A program made the translations under genes and the position numbers. The notes beneath the pieces were generated by a model. It made no database searches. It was given only the letters and a program-made list of their open reading frames with translations, and was not told the origin of the DNA. Shown here in pieces: positions 1-6,812 of a stretch of 41,485 nt of DNA. This stretch comes from Candidatus Omnitrophota bacterium. Its GTDB lineage: Bacteria; Omnitrophota; Gorgyraeia; 1-14-0-20-64-10. Within the stretch, counting starts at the first letter, position 1. Every line of letters starts with the position of its first letter. The stretch covers positions 1 to 41,485 of the forward strand of contig JACOVG010000033.1 in NCBI GenBank assembly GCA_016177405.1. The letters run 5' to 3'.

Positions 1-1
1 C

Positions 2-2227
2 AACACCTCCGGCATCAAGATTCTGAAGTTCCAGCTCACCTCCACCGAGCCCGTCCTCCCCAACATCTCCGCCACCCTCTACACCTCGGCCTGGTCCCGG
101 GTTGACGCCATCCCCAAACCTGCCCTCAACTTCAACACCGGCATCCCCTACGCCACCATCCAAGCTGCCATCGAGGCCGCCTCCCCCGACGATGAGATCC
201 GGGTCCAAGGCGCCATTCCTGGCTTCTCCGGTCTTTTCACCGAAAACCTCACCATCAACAAATCCCTTACCTTAAAAGGCAGCTACGACGCCGATTTCAC
301 CACCCAGGACTACGCCACTACCCCCACGACCATTGATGGGCAGGGACAAGATGCCGTGACCTTGTCCAACGGCACTGCTTTTATCATAAACATCACCCTG
401 GATGGACTGGTCATCAGAAACAGCGCAAATGGGATTCTCTCTGACTCGGCTCTTCTCGCGCTGTCCCTCCAAGATTGCACCACTGAACTAAATGTCAAAG
501 CAATCTATCTTCCCGGAATCGATGTCAGCGGTTACTTTTCCATGACAAGGTGTGTTGTGAGAAACAATACCGGCTCCCGTTTCACCCGCGCGATCATTCA
601 CATTGACGGGGAGGCCGCAGGGCCCATTACCATAAGCGATAGCGAAATAAGAGGCAACGTTTCTATCGGACACTTCGTGGGATCTTATGCTTGGGGTCTC
701 GTAGGGACTCTGTTAGTAGAAGGCACCGCCGACGCTGTCGTGATACAGAATAGTCTGATTACCGGAAACGAGGTAAGGGGGGGCCACGCAGGAGGCGTGA
801 TACAGACGGCCTCGGTCTCGACCTTGACGATTGCGGGTACGCGCATAGAGACTAACTCGGTACTGGCTCCCAACAGAGGAGAGCTTGGTGGCAGCAGAGG
901 GATTGTCAACATCAGAGGCTCTGCACCTGCCATCACCATTACGAACAGCCAGTTTTCTTCTAACAGCGTCACGGGGCGGGCGAACGCGGCCATTATTTTT
1001 CAAGGCATAAATTCCGCAGGCACGGTCACCTTTTCTAACAATCTCCTGGATGGCAATACTGTCCAACCCCACGTTGGTTGGACGGCAACACTCAAACACT
1101 TTGCCATTGTGGCGTTCCAGGAAGGGGTAACAAGCTCATTGGGTATCCTTAACAGCAGGTTCTCTAATAATTCCATAGGAGGTGGAGAGGGAATAGCTGT
1201 TGGGGTCCAATCATCAACCATTATCCGGGTTGCGGACCACATTGACAACGCGGGAGGATCCCTCTCTTTCCAAAACAGCGAATTCAACAACAACAGCATT
1301 TCTGGAGGTACCTCGTCTGAATCTTCGGGATGCGGTATTATCTTTGCCTTACCCGATTCCTTTTCTATGACCAATTGTCGCCTCGTTGAAAACACCTTAA
1401 AGCGAGTAAGGGGCGGTTTTGGGCTAATCGTTACCGCCAGTGACTCTATCTCCATTGTCCAATGTGAGGTGAAAGGCAACAAGCTTAGCAGCGATGGTTC
1501 ATCCCGCTTGAGAGTTTTGGAGTTAGGTGGCCCTACGAGTCAGGTAGCCAACAGCGAGATATCTGGAAATGAAATTGGATACTGCGCCTCGTTTTCAGGA
1601 ATCGTCTATATCAATACCATCACCTTCTCTATGACCAACAGCGACGTTACCAAGAATCTTTTCGTTACTTTTAGTAGCCCTCCCTCGCCAGCGATTGGTG
1701 GAATCTTTCGCGGCAGCGGAAACACGGACCACACCTACACCTTTACCAACTGTACCTTTGCGCTGAACTCTATTACTGCTCCGCTCGGTGATCCTCCCCC
1801 CGGAATCTACTTTTCTATTGTAAACGTTTTTGGTCCCATTGGAATCTACACGCTAACCAACTCCATTCTTTACGGAAACTCCTTTTCTCCTCCGGTATCA
1901 CTGCTTAGGCCAGCGGCCTTCCCCCTTACGCACACCGACCGGCAGGATACCGGCTCCTGCACCGCCGATCCTGACGGCAACATCAACTGCGATCCCCTCT
2001 TTGTGGATTCAGCCAACGGAGATTTTCACCTTCAAGCTGCCTCGCCCTGCGTGGATGCCGGAGACCCTGCCGCGGACTCCAACGACCCGGATGGCACCCG
2101 CAACGACATGGGGGCCTTTGGCGGCCCCGGAGCATCTAACGGCATGGGTACATTTACCCCGATTGATGACCCCGCAACCCCGGATATCCGGGAGGACATC
2201 ATCGGCACCTTCGGCCCCCAGCCATGA
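2..2227 (+). CDS. Right-handed beta-helix repeat protein, choice-of-anchor Q type (5' truncated by window)
   Basis: The frame is open from base 2, so the true start lies to the left of the window; about 741 residues are visible. An early stretch (YATIQAAIEAAS, then ENLTINKSLTLKG) is the usual entry of pectate-lyase-like beta-helices. It is followed by many imperfect rungs of the form 'TITNSQFSSNSV' or 'NSEFNNNSISGG'. The C-terminus has DPDGNINCDPLFVD...FHLQAASPCVDAGDP, the choice-of-anchor Q signature of large secreted or surface proteins. The ligand or substrate is unknown and I see no catalytic motif. GC content is clearly lower from about 500 to 1900 than in the neighbouring genes, which may reflect transfer or the Asn/Thr/Ser-rich repeats. 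The family call is firm; the function is not. Confidence 0.85.
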   Translation, partial: NTSGIKILKFQLTSTEPVLPNISATLYTSAWSRVDAIPKPALNFNTGIPYATIQAAIEAASPDDEIRVQGAIPGFSGLFTENLTINKSLTLKGSYDADFTTQDYATTPTTIDGQGQDAVTLSNGTAFIINITLDGLVIRNSANGILSDSALLALSLQDCTTELNVKAIYLPGIDVSGYFSMTRCVVRNNTGSRFTRAIIHIDGEAAGPITISDSEIRGNVSIGHFVGSYAWGLVGTLLVEGTADAVVIQNSLITGNEVRGGHAGGVIQTASVSTLTIAGTRIETNSVLAPNRGELGGSRGIVNIRGSAPAITITNSQFSSNSVTGRANAAIIFQGINSAGTVTFSNNLLDGNTVQPHVGWTATLKHFAIVAFQEGVTSSLGILNSRFSNNSIGGGEGIAVGVQSSTIIRVADHIDNAGGSLSFQNSEFNNNSISGGTSSESSGCGIIFALPDSFSMTNCRLVENTLKRVRGGFGLIVTASDSISIVQCEVKGNKLSSDGSSRLRVLELGGPTSQVANSEISGNEIGYCASFSGIVYINTITFSMTNSDVTKNLFVTFSSPPSPAIGGIFRGSGNTDHTYTFTNCTFALNSITAPLGDPPPGIYFSIVNVFGPIGIYTLTNSILYGNSFSPPVSLLRPAAFPLTHTDRQDTGSCTADPDGNINCDPLFVDSANGDFHLQAASPCVDAGDPAADSNDPDGTRNDMGAFGGPGASNGMGTFTPIDDPATPDIREDIIGTFGPQP

Positions 2228-2254
2228 AGGGCTCTCCTGATTGACATCTTAGTC

Positions 2255-2276
2255 GTCATATGGCATGTTATATGAC
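2255..2276. promoter_or_regulatory. Inverted repeat at the 5' end of the DUF4143 ATPase gene
   Basis: GTCATAT (2255-2261) and its exact complement ATATGAC (2270-2276) flank 8 bases. A TTGACA lies just upstream at 2241-2246, but no well-spaced -10 accompanies it. The repeat could be an operator. It also covers the upstream ATG at 2265, which is one reason to prefer ATG 2283 for the ATPase. Its role is inferred only. Confidence 0.35.
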
Positions 2277-2282
2277 GTGACG

Positions 2283-3431
2283 ATGGACAAACAAACAGCG
2301 TACATTGAACGAGTCCTCCATCTACCCTCGTTGCTCACGAAAAAATCCCATTTTCTTTTCGGGCCCCGGCAGACGGGGAAAAGCTCTCTGGTCTCCCACG
2401 CGCTGAAGGGCGCGCGGGTGTACGACCTGCTCGACAACTCGGTCTATCTCGCCCTAAGCCGGGATTTGGGGCGCATCGGGCAGGAGTTGAAGCCCCAGGA
2501 CCGCCTGGTGGTGATTGACGAGGTTCAGCGCCTCCCCCAGCTGCTTCACGAGGTTCACCGCCTCATCGAAACCCAAGGGATCCATTTCCTGCTTACCGGC
2601 TCCAGCGCCCGCAAGCTGCGCCGGGGAGGTGTTGACCTGCTGGGCGGACGGGCCAGGACGAAATTTCTGCACCCCCTCACCTGGCGGGAGCTGGGAAATC
2701 GGTTTGAGCTTGCGCGGGTGGCCGAGCGGGGGCTTCTGCCCTCCATCTATTTTTCCGATGACCCCAAGGCCGATCTGAAGGCCTACGCGGGCGCGTACCT
2801 CAAGGAGGAGATCGTGGCGGAGGGGGCCACGAGGAATGTTCCGGCCTTCAGCCGCTTCCTTCGGGTGGCGGCGCTGTGCAACGGGACCATCGTCAACTTC
2901 ACCAACGTCGCCAACGACGCGCAGGTGGCCCGCACCACGGTCTATGAATACTTCGAGATCCTGAAGGATACGCTGATCCTCCAGGAGCTTCCGGCGTGGC
3001 GAAAATCCAAGAAGCGGAAGCCGTTGTGCTCCTCCAAATACTACTTCTTCGATGTGGGTGTGGCGGCGGCGCTTCAAGGAAGGGAGTTTCGCCTGGGCAC
3101 CCCAGAGTTCGGGGAGGCCTTTGAGACGTACCTCATGCATGAGCTGGCCAGCTACAGAGACTACCAGGTGGAAGAACCACTGTCCTTCTGGCGTTCTGCC
3201 TCGGGTTTTGAGGTTGATTTTGTGATCGGAGATCACACCGCGGTGGAGGTCAAGGCCAAGCGGAACGTCTCGGCCAACGACGTCAAGTCCCTGCGGGCTC
3301 TTGCCGAAGAAAAGAAGCTGAAACGCCATCTGTGCGTGAGCCTTGAGACGAGACCGCGCAAGATGGGCGAGGTGACGATTTTGCCCTTCCAGGAATTCTT
3401 AGAGGCGCTCTGGGGCGGAGCCTACCGATGA
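2283..3431 (+). CDS. ATP-binding protein, AAA_14 / DUF4143 family
   Basis: A predicted ATPase of about 382 residues. Walker A is GPRQTGKSS (residues 27-35), Walker B is LVVIDEVQ, and LLTGSSARKLRRGG is the typical sensor segment. The C-terminal DUF4143 part contains EVDFVIGDHTAVEVKAKR, which resembles a PD-(D/E)XK nuclease core (D, E-x-K). Members are widespread, often mobile, and of unknown cellular role. ATG 2265 is an alternative start adding six residues; it lies inside an inverted repeat, and neither start has a clear Shine-Dalgarno. The gene stands alone next to a toxin-antitoxin pair, which fits an accessory patch. Confidence 0.9.
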   Translation: MDKQTAYIERVLHLPSLLTKKSHFLFGPRQTGKSSLVSHALKGARVYDLLDNSVYLALSRDLGRIGQELKPQDRLVVIDEVQRLPQLLHEVHRLIETQGIHFLLTGSSARKLRRGGVDLLGGRARTKFLHPLTWRELGNRFELARVAERGLLPSIYFSDDPKADLKAYAGAYLKEEIVAEGATRNVPAFSRFLRVAALCNGTIVNFTNVANDAQVARTTVYEYFEILKDTLILQELPAWRKSKKRKPLCSSKYYFFDVGVAAALQGREFRLGTPEFGEAFETYLMHELASYRDYQVEEPLSFWRSASGFEVDFVIGDHTAVEVKAKRNVSANDVKSLRALAEEKKLKRHLCVSLETRPRKMGEVTILPFQEFLEALWGGAYR

Positions 3432-3472
3432 GAGTGAGAGGGGACGCTCCATTTGGGGACACACCTATACTC

Positions 3473-3499
3473 GGGTGCCAGGATAAATCCTGGCGTCCC
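3473..3499. repeat. Dispersed palindrome, copy 1 (imperfect)
   Basis: GCCAGGAT (3477-3484), spacer AA, ATCCTGGC (3487-3494), with partly matching GGGT/GTCCC ends. The same 26-bp design recurs, with perfect arms, at 6827-6852 and 26407-26432. Here it is intergenic, preceded by a GGGGACACACC-type string and followed by TTTT, so it could also act as a transcription terminator after the ATPase gene. Confidence 0.7.
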
Positions 3500-3522
3500 T
3501 TTTATGAGGAAAGACTGGACAT

Positions 3523-3552
3523 TTGAGAAGTAATGTGGTATTATTATAATGT
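3523..3552 (+). promoter_or_regulatory. Sigma-70-type promoter of the toxin-antitoxin operon
   Basis: TTGAGA (3523-3528), a 16-base spacer, then consensus TATAAT (3545-3550). A direct repeat TAATGT at 3531 and 3547 overlaps it and could be where the AbrB-type antitoxin binds for autoregulation. The start codon at 3576 lies about 20 bases past the expected transcript start. Confidence 0.65.
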
Positions 3553-3575
3553 AGGATTAGATTGGAGGTGTGGGG

Positions 3576-3839
3576 ATGATCACACAGGAAGTCAAGCTTA
3601 CGACGCAGCATCAGATCACCATCCCTAAGCGCGTCTGCGAACGTCTGCGCTTACGAGGGGGCGACCGGTTGGAGATCGCGATTCTGCCAAACCGCAATCT
3701 TATGCTCAAGCCCAAAAGGCTCATCGACGCGGATGACCCTGCGTACCTCCTCGGCAAGGAGATTCTGGAAGCGGAACGCCAGATCAAGCGCGGCGAGGTG
3801 GTCTCCTGGTCCGAGGTCAAGCAGCGCCACGGTTTATGA
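3576..3839 (+). CDS. AbrB/MazE-family antitoxin
   Basis: A short protein of 87 residues with an N-terminal swapped-hairpin AbrB domain: KLTTQHQITIPKRVCERL, then GGDRLEI and LMLKPK. This is the DNA-binding half of AbrB-type antitoxins. The C-terminal tail is charged and helical (EILEAERQIKRGEVVSW) and probably binds the toxin. GGAGG at 3564-3568 sits 7 bases before ATG 3576, so this start is preferred over the GTG at 3570, which is too close to the ribosome site. The stop overlaps the toxin start by ATGA. The likely role is neutralising the RelE-like toxin and repressing the operon. Confidence 0.85.
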   Translation: MITQEVKLTTQHQITIPKRVCERLRLRGGDRLEIAILPNRNLMLKPKRLIDADDPAYLLGKEILEAERQIKRGEVVSWSEVKQRHGL

Positions 3840-4105
3840 CGGCGCGTTACGCGGTTGTCCTCTCGAAGCTCGCCCAGGAGAAGTTTGACAGCTTTGTCAG
3901 CGCCAGCCGCAAGCTGGGCGGGCAAATCGCCAAGGCTATTGATCGGCTGGCCGAACATCCTGAACTTGGAGAATTCTTAAGCGGAAAATGGAAGGGGTAC
4001 CGAAAATACCGAACCGGAAGGTATCGAATCATCTACCGCATCGAACATTCCCGCCTGGTTGTTTACATCATTACGATCAATGACCGCAAAGATGTCTATC
4101 GATAA
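3836..4105 (+). CDS. RelE/ParE-superfamily toxin
   Basis: An 89-residue protein with the RelE/ParE fold pattern. It begins YAVVLSKLAQEKFDSF, followed by helices and PELGEFLSGKWKGYRKYRTG, then RYRIIYRIEHSRLVVYIITI and the terminal NDRKDVYR. The basic residues in GYRKYRTGRYRIIYR and the last DVYR are typical of ribosome-dependent mRNA interferases of the RelE branch, although ParE-like gyrase poisons share the fold. It overlaps the AbrB-type antitoxin by four bases, the usual arrangement of a type II module. Target and activity are inferred from family only. Confidence 0.85.
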   Translation: MTARYAVVLSKLAQEKFDSFVSASRKLGGQIAKAIDRLAEHPELGEFLSGKWKGYRKYRTGRYRIIYRIEHSRLVVYIITINDRKDVYR

Positions 4106-4547
4106 GAAGGCCTGCGCGCGGGGGATAAAGTCAAGCAGCGGGATGACGATGCTGGAGATCGTGCTGGCGGCTCTGGTGTTGAGCCTGGCGGCCGGCGGCA
4201 TCGGGATGGCGGTTTCCTTCACGCAGACCCACATGCTGCGGGGCCTTCTTTTGAATGATGCGGTCACTTTTTCCGGCGGGCGGGTGGAGGAGCTCGCCGG
4301 CCTGCCGTATGACGATCCAGCCTTGGCCGCCGGCGTGGACCCCGTCGCGGTGGACCTGCCGGATGCCAGCCTCCTAAAAAGCCAATTCAGCGGGGCGGCC
4401 AGCTACACGGTGACGGAGCAGGTCTGGGGCGCGAGCAGCCCGGATGACTACAAACAGATCAACCTCACTCTTACCTGGAACGACGGCGCCGCCCGAACCC
4501 TCACGGTGACGGCCGTCAAAAAGAAGCCGTTCCCTCCCCCTCCATGA
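4092..4547 (+). CDS. Type IV prepilin-like protein (PilV / minor pseudopilin type)
   Basis: An N-terminal prepilin signal is clear: a short basic leader ending in SSG, then MTMLEIVLAALVLSLAAGG. Cleavage would fall after Gly17, leaving Met1 and the conserved Glu5 of the mature pilin. The remaining roughly 110 residues form a small globular domain ending in YTVTEQVWG...LTLTWNDGAARTLTVTAVKK, as in PilV/GspI-like minor pilins. ATG 4092 lies within the last codons of the toxin gene in another frame; a longer frame opens at 4059. It overlaps the next gene by ATGA. No assembly ATPase or secretin gene is nearby, so this may be a scattered minor-pilin pair. Confidence 0.7.
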   Translation: MSIDKKACARGIKSSSGMTMLEIVLAALVLSLAAGGIGMAVSFTQTHMLRGLLLNDAVTFSGGRVEELAGLPYDDPALAAGVDPVAVDLPDASLLKSQFSGAASYTVTEQVWGASSPDDYKQINLTLTWNDGAARTLTVTAVKKKPFPPPP

Positions 4548-4987
4548 AACCCTTTTCAGGCTGGGTGGGCAACTCAAGAGGAGCGGCCATGGCCGGCGTT
4601 TTCGCCCTGCTGGTGGTGGTGCAGATTGTTCTTCTGGCGGCCCTGCGCGTGCCGTTTGGGAATTATCAGGTTGCCAAGGCCAACGAGCGTTCCCAGGCGG
4701 CTTACCAGGCGGCCCTGGCGGGCGTGGAGTACGGAAGCTACCTGATGGAGCTTAGCTCGCGCGCCCCCGCCTTTGACCCCACCGTTTCCGCCAACTGGCC
4801 GGAGCTGGACGGAAACGCGGCCACAACAGGAGATCTCCCGGCCTTTGATTTTGGAGCCGTAACCAGTCTCACCATCGCGGTCGACGGCGCCAACTACCGT
4901 GTTACCGCCGCCGGGACGGCCTCCGGAGTCTCCCGGAGCGCGAAGGCCACCGTCAGCCAGACCGGAGCTGTTCTGAACTTCGATTAG
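4544..4987 (+). CDS. PilX-like pilus assembly protein
   Basis: A protein of 147 residues with one N-terminal membrane segment (about residues 13-36, GAAMAGVFALLVVVQIVLLA). It is followed by NYQVAKANERSQAAYQAALAG, which resembles the PilX N-terminal helix of type IV pilus minor pilins. It lacks the standard Gly-Phe/Met-x4-Glu prepilin cut site, as PilX-like proteins often do in distant groups. The small beta-rich C-terminus ends NYRVTAAGTASGVSRSAKATV. Translation is probably coupled to the preceding pilin gene through the ATGA overlap. The assignment rests on topology, the helix pattern and the neighbour. Confidence 0.55.
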   Translation: MKPFSGWVGNSRGAAMAGVFALLVVVQIVLLAALRVPFGNYQVAKANERSQAAYQAALAGVEYGSYLMELSSRAPAFDPTVSANWPELDGNAATTGDLPAFDFGAVTSLTIAVDGANYRVTAAGTASGVSRSAKATVSQTGAVLNFD

Positions 4988-5002
4988 CCCCCCCGAAATC
5001 GT

Positions 5003-5031
5003 GTAAACTTTCCGATGGATTCAGCGTCTAA
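5003..5031 (+). promoter_or_regulatory. Sigma-E-like (ECF) promoter of the 5057-6809 operon
   Basis: AAACTT (5005-5010), 16 bases, then TCTAA (5027-5031). This matches the layout of classic RpoE-type promoters (AACTT, N16, TCTRA). The transcript would start near 5037, just before a strong ribosome site at 5042-5048. Because an ECF sigma gene lies downstream in the same unit, autoregulation is the simple reading. Confidence 0.6.
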
Positions 5032-5056
5032 TCCTGTAGATAAGGAGGGATGCGCG

Positions 5057-5773
5057 ATGAAGAGGATGATTGCACTTATGGTGGGAGCGGCCCTTGTGCT
5101 CTTTACCCCTTTTGCACAGGCCCAAGAGGAGGAGAAGGTTCAGGCCAAGGGAAAGCTCCATGAGCGCCTGACGGAATTAAAAGAAAAGGATCCGGAGAAG
5201 TACCAGAAGGTGACGGCCGAGCGCCGGGAGAAGCTGGAGAAGCGCCTGGACCAGCTGAAGGAGAAGCACCCGAAGCGCTACGAGGAGATCATGGAGCGCC
5301 GGCAGGCCTGGCGGGCGCAGGCCCTGGAACGGATGAAGGAGAAACACCCCGAGGCCTATCAGCGCTTTCTTGAGAGGCATCCCAACTGGGAGAAGCGCCG
5401 GGAGCACCTCAAGGAGAAAATCCAGGAGCGGCGGGAACACCGATTGGACCGGAGGGAGAACATCCGGGACCGGAAAGAGGATCGTTGGGACCGCAGGGAG
5501 GATGTGCGGGACCGCAGAGAAGATGTCCGGGACCGCAGGGAGGATGTCCGGGATCGCCGGGAGGATCGGCGCGACCGCCGGCATGAACCCGGGGATCGCC
5601 CCCAGCTTCGTCGGGAGCACGGCGGCCAGCACGATCACGGCGTCCGGGACCACGGCCGGGGTGAAGGCCGGGGCGGTGTGGGGCAGGGCGGCCAGCATCG
5701 AAGCCCTCGGTCGAAGGGGGGTGCCGGCGGCGGCCATAGAGGCGGCGGCGGGCCCCGAGGCGGGGGCCGGTAA
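5057..5773 (+). CDS. Exported, highly charged heptad-repeat protein of unknown function
   Basis: A signal peptide (MKRMIALMVGAALVLF..AQA) is followed by a very charged helical region with repeated 'LKEKHPKRYEEIMERR' style units, each carrying a K/H-P-E-x-Y knot. A run of 7-residue D-R-R-E-D-V-R units follows (about residues 131-172). The tail is rich in Gly, Arg and His. AAGGAGG at 5042-5048 selects ATG 5057. The helical part recalls CpxP/Spy-like or DUF3106-like periplasmic proteins, but I cannot assign it. It lies behind a sigma-E-like promoter and directly before the sigma gene, so it is a plausible target or sensor partner of that stress system. Confidence 0.7.
   Translation: MKRMIALMVGAALVLFTPFAQAQEEEKVQAKGKLHERLTELKEKDPEKYQKVTAERREKLEKRLDQLKEKHPKRYEEIMERRQAWRAQALERMKEKHPEAYQRFLERHPNWEKRREHLKEKIQERREHRLDRRENIRDRKEDRWDRREDVRDRREDVRDRREDVRDRREDRRDRRHEPGDRPQLRREHGGQHDHGVRDHGRGEGRGGVGQGGQHRSPRSKGGAGGGHRGGGGPRGGGR
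5447..5572 (+). repeat. Six tandem 21-bp coding repeats
   Basis: Six consecutive 21-base units start at 5447, 5468, 5489, 5510, 5531 and 5552, each beginning GAYCG. They encode variations of D-R-R-E-D-V-R. The central three are nearly identical, so recent expansion or copy-number change by slippage is likely. Confidence 0.85.
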
Positions 5774-5800
5774 GATGTCTGTGGTAGACTCGAGAGAGCC

Positions 5801-6397
5801 ATGCCCACAGACCTGGAAATCATCGAGGCGGTCCTCCGGGGCCAAGTTGACCGGTTCGCCGAGCTGGTCGACCGCTACCAGAGGGCCGCTTGGCAGGCGG
5901 CCTTCGGCTTCCTGGGGAACTTCGAGGATGCCAAGGAGGCCTCACAGAACGGCTTCGTCAAGGCGTACCGGCACCTCAAGGGATTCCAGGGCCGTTCCAA
6001 GTTTTCCACCTGGCTTTACCGGATTGTGGCCAACGAGTGCAAGGATTTCTTAAGGAAGAAGGCGCGGCAGCCCGGGTTTGTTTCGCTGGTTTTAGGGGGC
6101 GATGAGGAGGGCGAGGAGATGGAGCTCTTGGAGACGGCGGATCCCAAGGGGGGTCCCCGCGAGCGTCTGGAGGAAGCGGAGCTCAACCGCGTTTTAAGCC
6201 GGGCCATCGGCAGGCTGCCGGGCAAGCAGAAAGAGGCCTTTCTCCTCCTGCATCTCACGGGTTTGCCTTACGAGGAGGTTTCCCAGGTGATGGGCTGCCG
6301 GGTGGGGACGGTCAAGTCCCATGTGAGCCGCGCCGTGGAAACCCTTCGGGTGATGATGGAACCGTACCTGAAAGAAGGAGCCGCCAGCCATGCCTGA
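5801..6397 (+). CDS. ECF-family RNA polymerase sigma factor
   Basis: A 198-residue sigma factor. Region 2 (about residues 10-85) includes RFAELVDRYQRAAW, FEDAKEASQNGFVKAY and FSTWLYRIVANECKDFLR. An acidic linker with DEEGEEMELLE follows, then region 4 (about 130-185) with IGRLPGKQKEAFLLLHLTGL and the helix-turn-helix YEEVSQVMGCRVGTVKSHVS. No C-terminal extension is present. It overlaps the next gene by 8 bases. The gene before it has a sigma-E-like promoter, suggesting the three genes form one autoregulated unit sensing envelope stress. Confidence 0.93.
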   Translation: MPTDLEIIEAVLRGQVDRFAELVDRYQRAAWQAAFGFLGNFEDAKEASQNGFVKAYRHLKGFQGRSKFSTWLYRIVANECKDFLRKKARQPGFVSLVLGGDEEGEEMELLETADPKGGPRERLEEAELNRVLSRAIGRLPGKQKEAFLLLHLTGLPYEEVSQVMGCRVGTVKSHVSRAVETLRVMMEPYLKEGAASHA

Positions 6398-6809
6398 CGA
6401 ATCCTGGCCCAACTGGTTGAACCGCTGGCTTAAGGCGCATCCGGTGAAGGAGCCGCCGGCTCATCTGGGCGCCGACTACTCCAAAGAGGTGATGCGCCGG
6501 ATCCGCTCCGCGCCCAGACCGGTCCCTGGCTTGGGCTGGCTCACCTTCCCCCGGCCTTCTTTCGCCCTGGGCGCCGCGCTGGCCTGCCTCCTTGCGGCGC
6601 TGTTGATCTGGCGGGGCCCCGAGCTGGCACAGCTCAATTTGGAGCGGGAGCTTCAAGAGAGCGACCGGATTGTTCTGGCCGAGGCCGTGACCGCGGAACC
6701 GGCGGACGAACAGCCGGATGAGACCGATGAGCTTGCGGAAGAAGAGGTTCCGGATGAAGAGGTCCTGGAAGAGCTTCAAGCCCTCGACGAATTGGAGTTG
6801 ATCGGTTAG
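6390..6809 (+). CDS. Single-pass membrane protein, putative anti-sigma factor
   Basis: A 139-residue protein with a cytoplasmic N-terminal segment of about 55 residues, one membrane helix (about residues 57-74, FALGAALACLLAALLIW), and a strongly acidic outer tail full of Glu and Asp. There are no zinc-finger cysteines, so it is not a ZAS-type anti-sigma. Position right after an ECF sigma gene, the 8-base overlap and the single-span topology are what suggest an anti-sigma role. GAAGGAG lies before ATG 6390. The acidic tail might pair with the basic exported repeat protein at 5057; that is a guess. Confidence 0.5.
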   Translation: MPDESWPNWLNRWLKAHPVKEPPAHLGADYSKEVMRRIRSAPRPVPGLGWLTFPRPSFALGAALACLLAALLIWRGPELAQLNLERELQESDRIVLAEAVTAEPADEQPDETDELAEEEVPDEEVLEELQALDELELIG

Positions 6810-6812
6810 AGG

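Noticed and set aside
5771-5791. A minus-strand CATCTTA near the first sigma gene as another site for the second sigma factor
   Set aside because: The nearest GAGTC-like partner is only 14 bases away instead of 21-22, and no gene follows on that strand.
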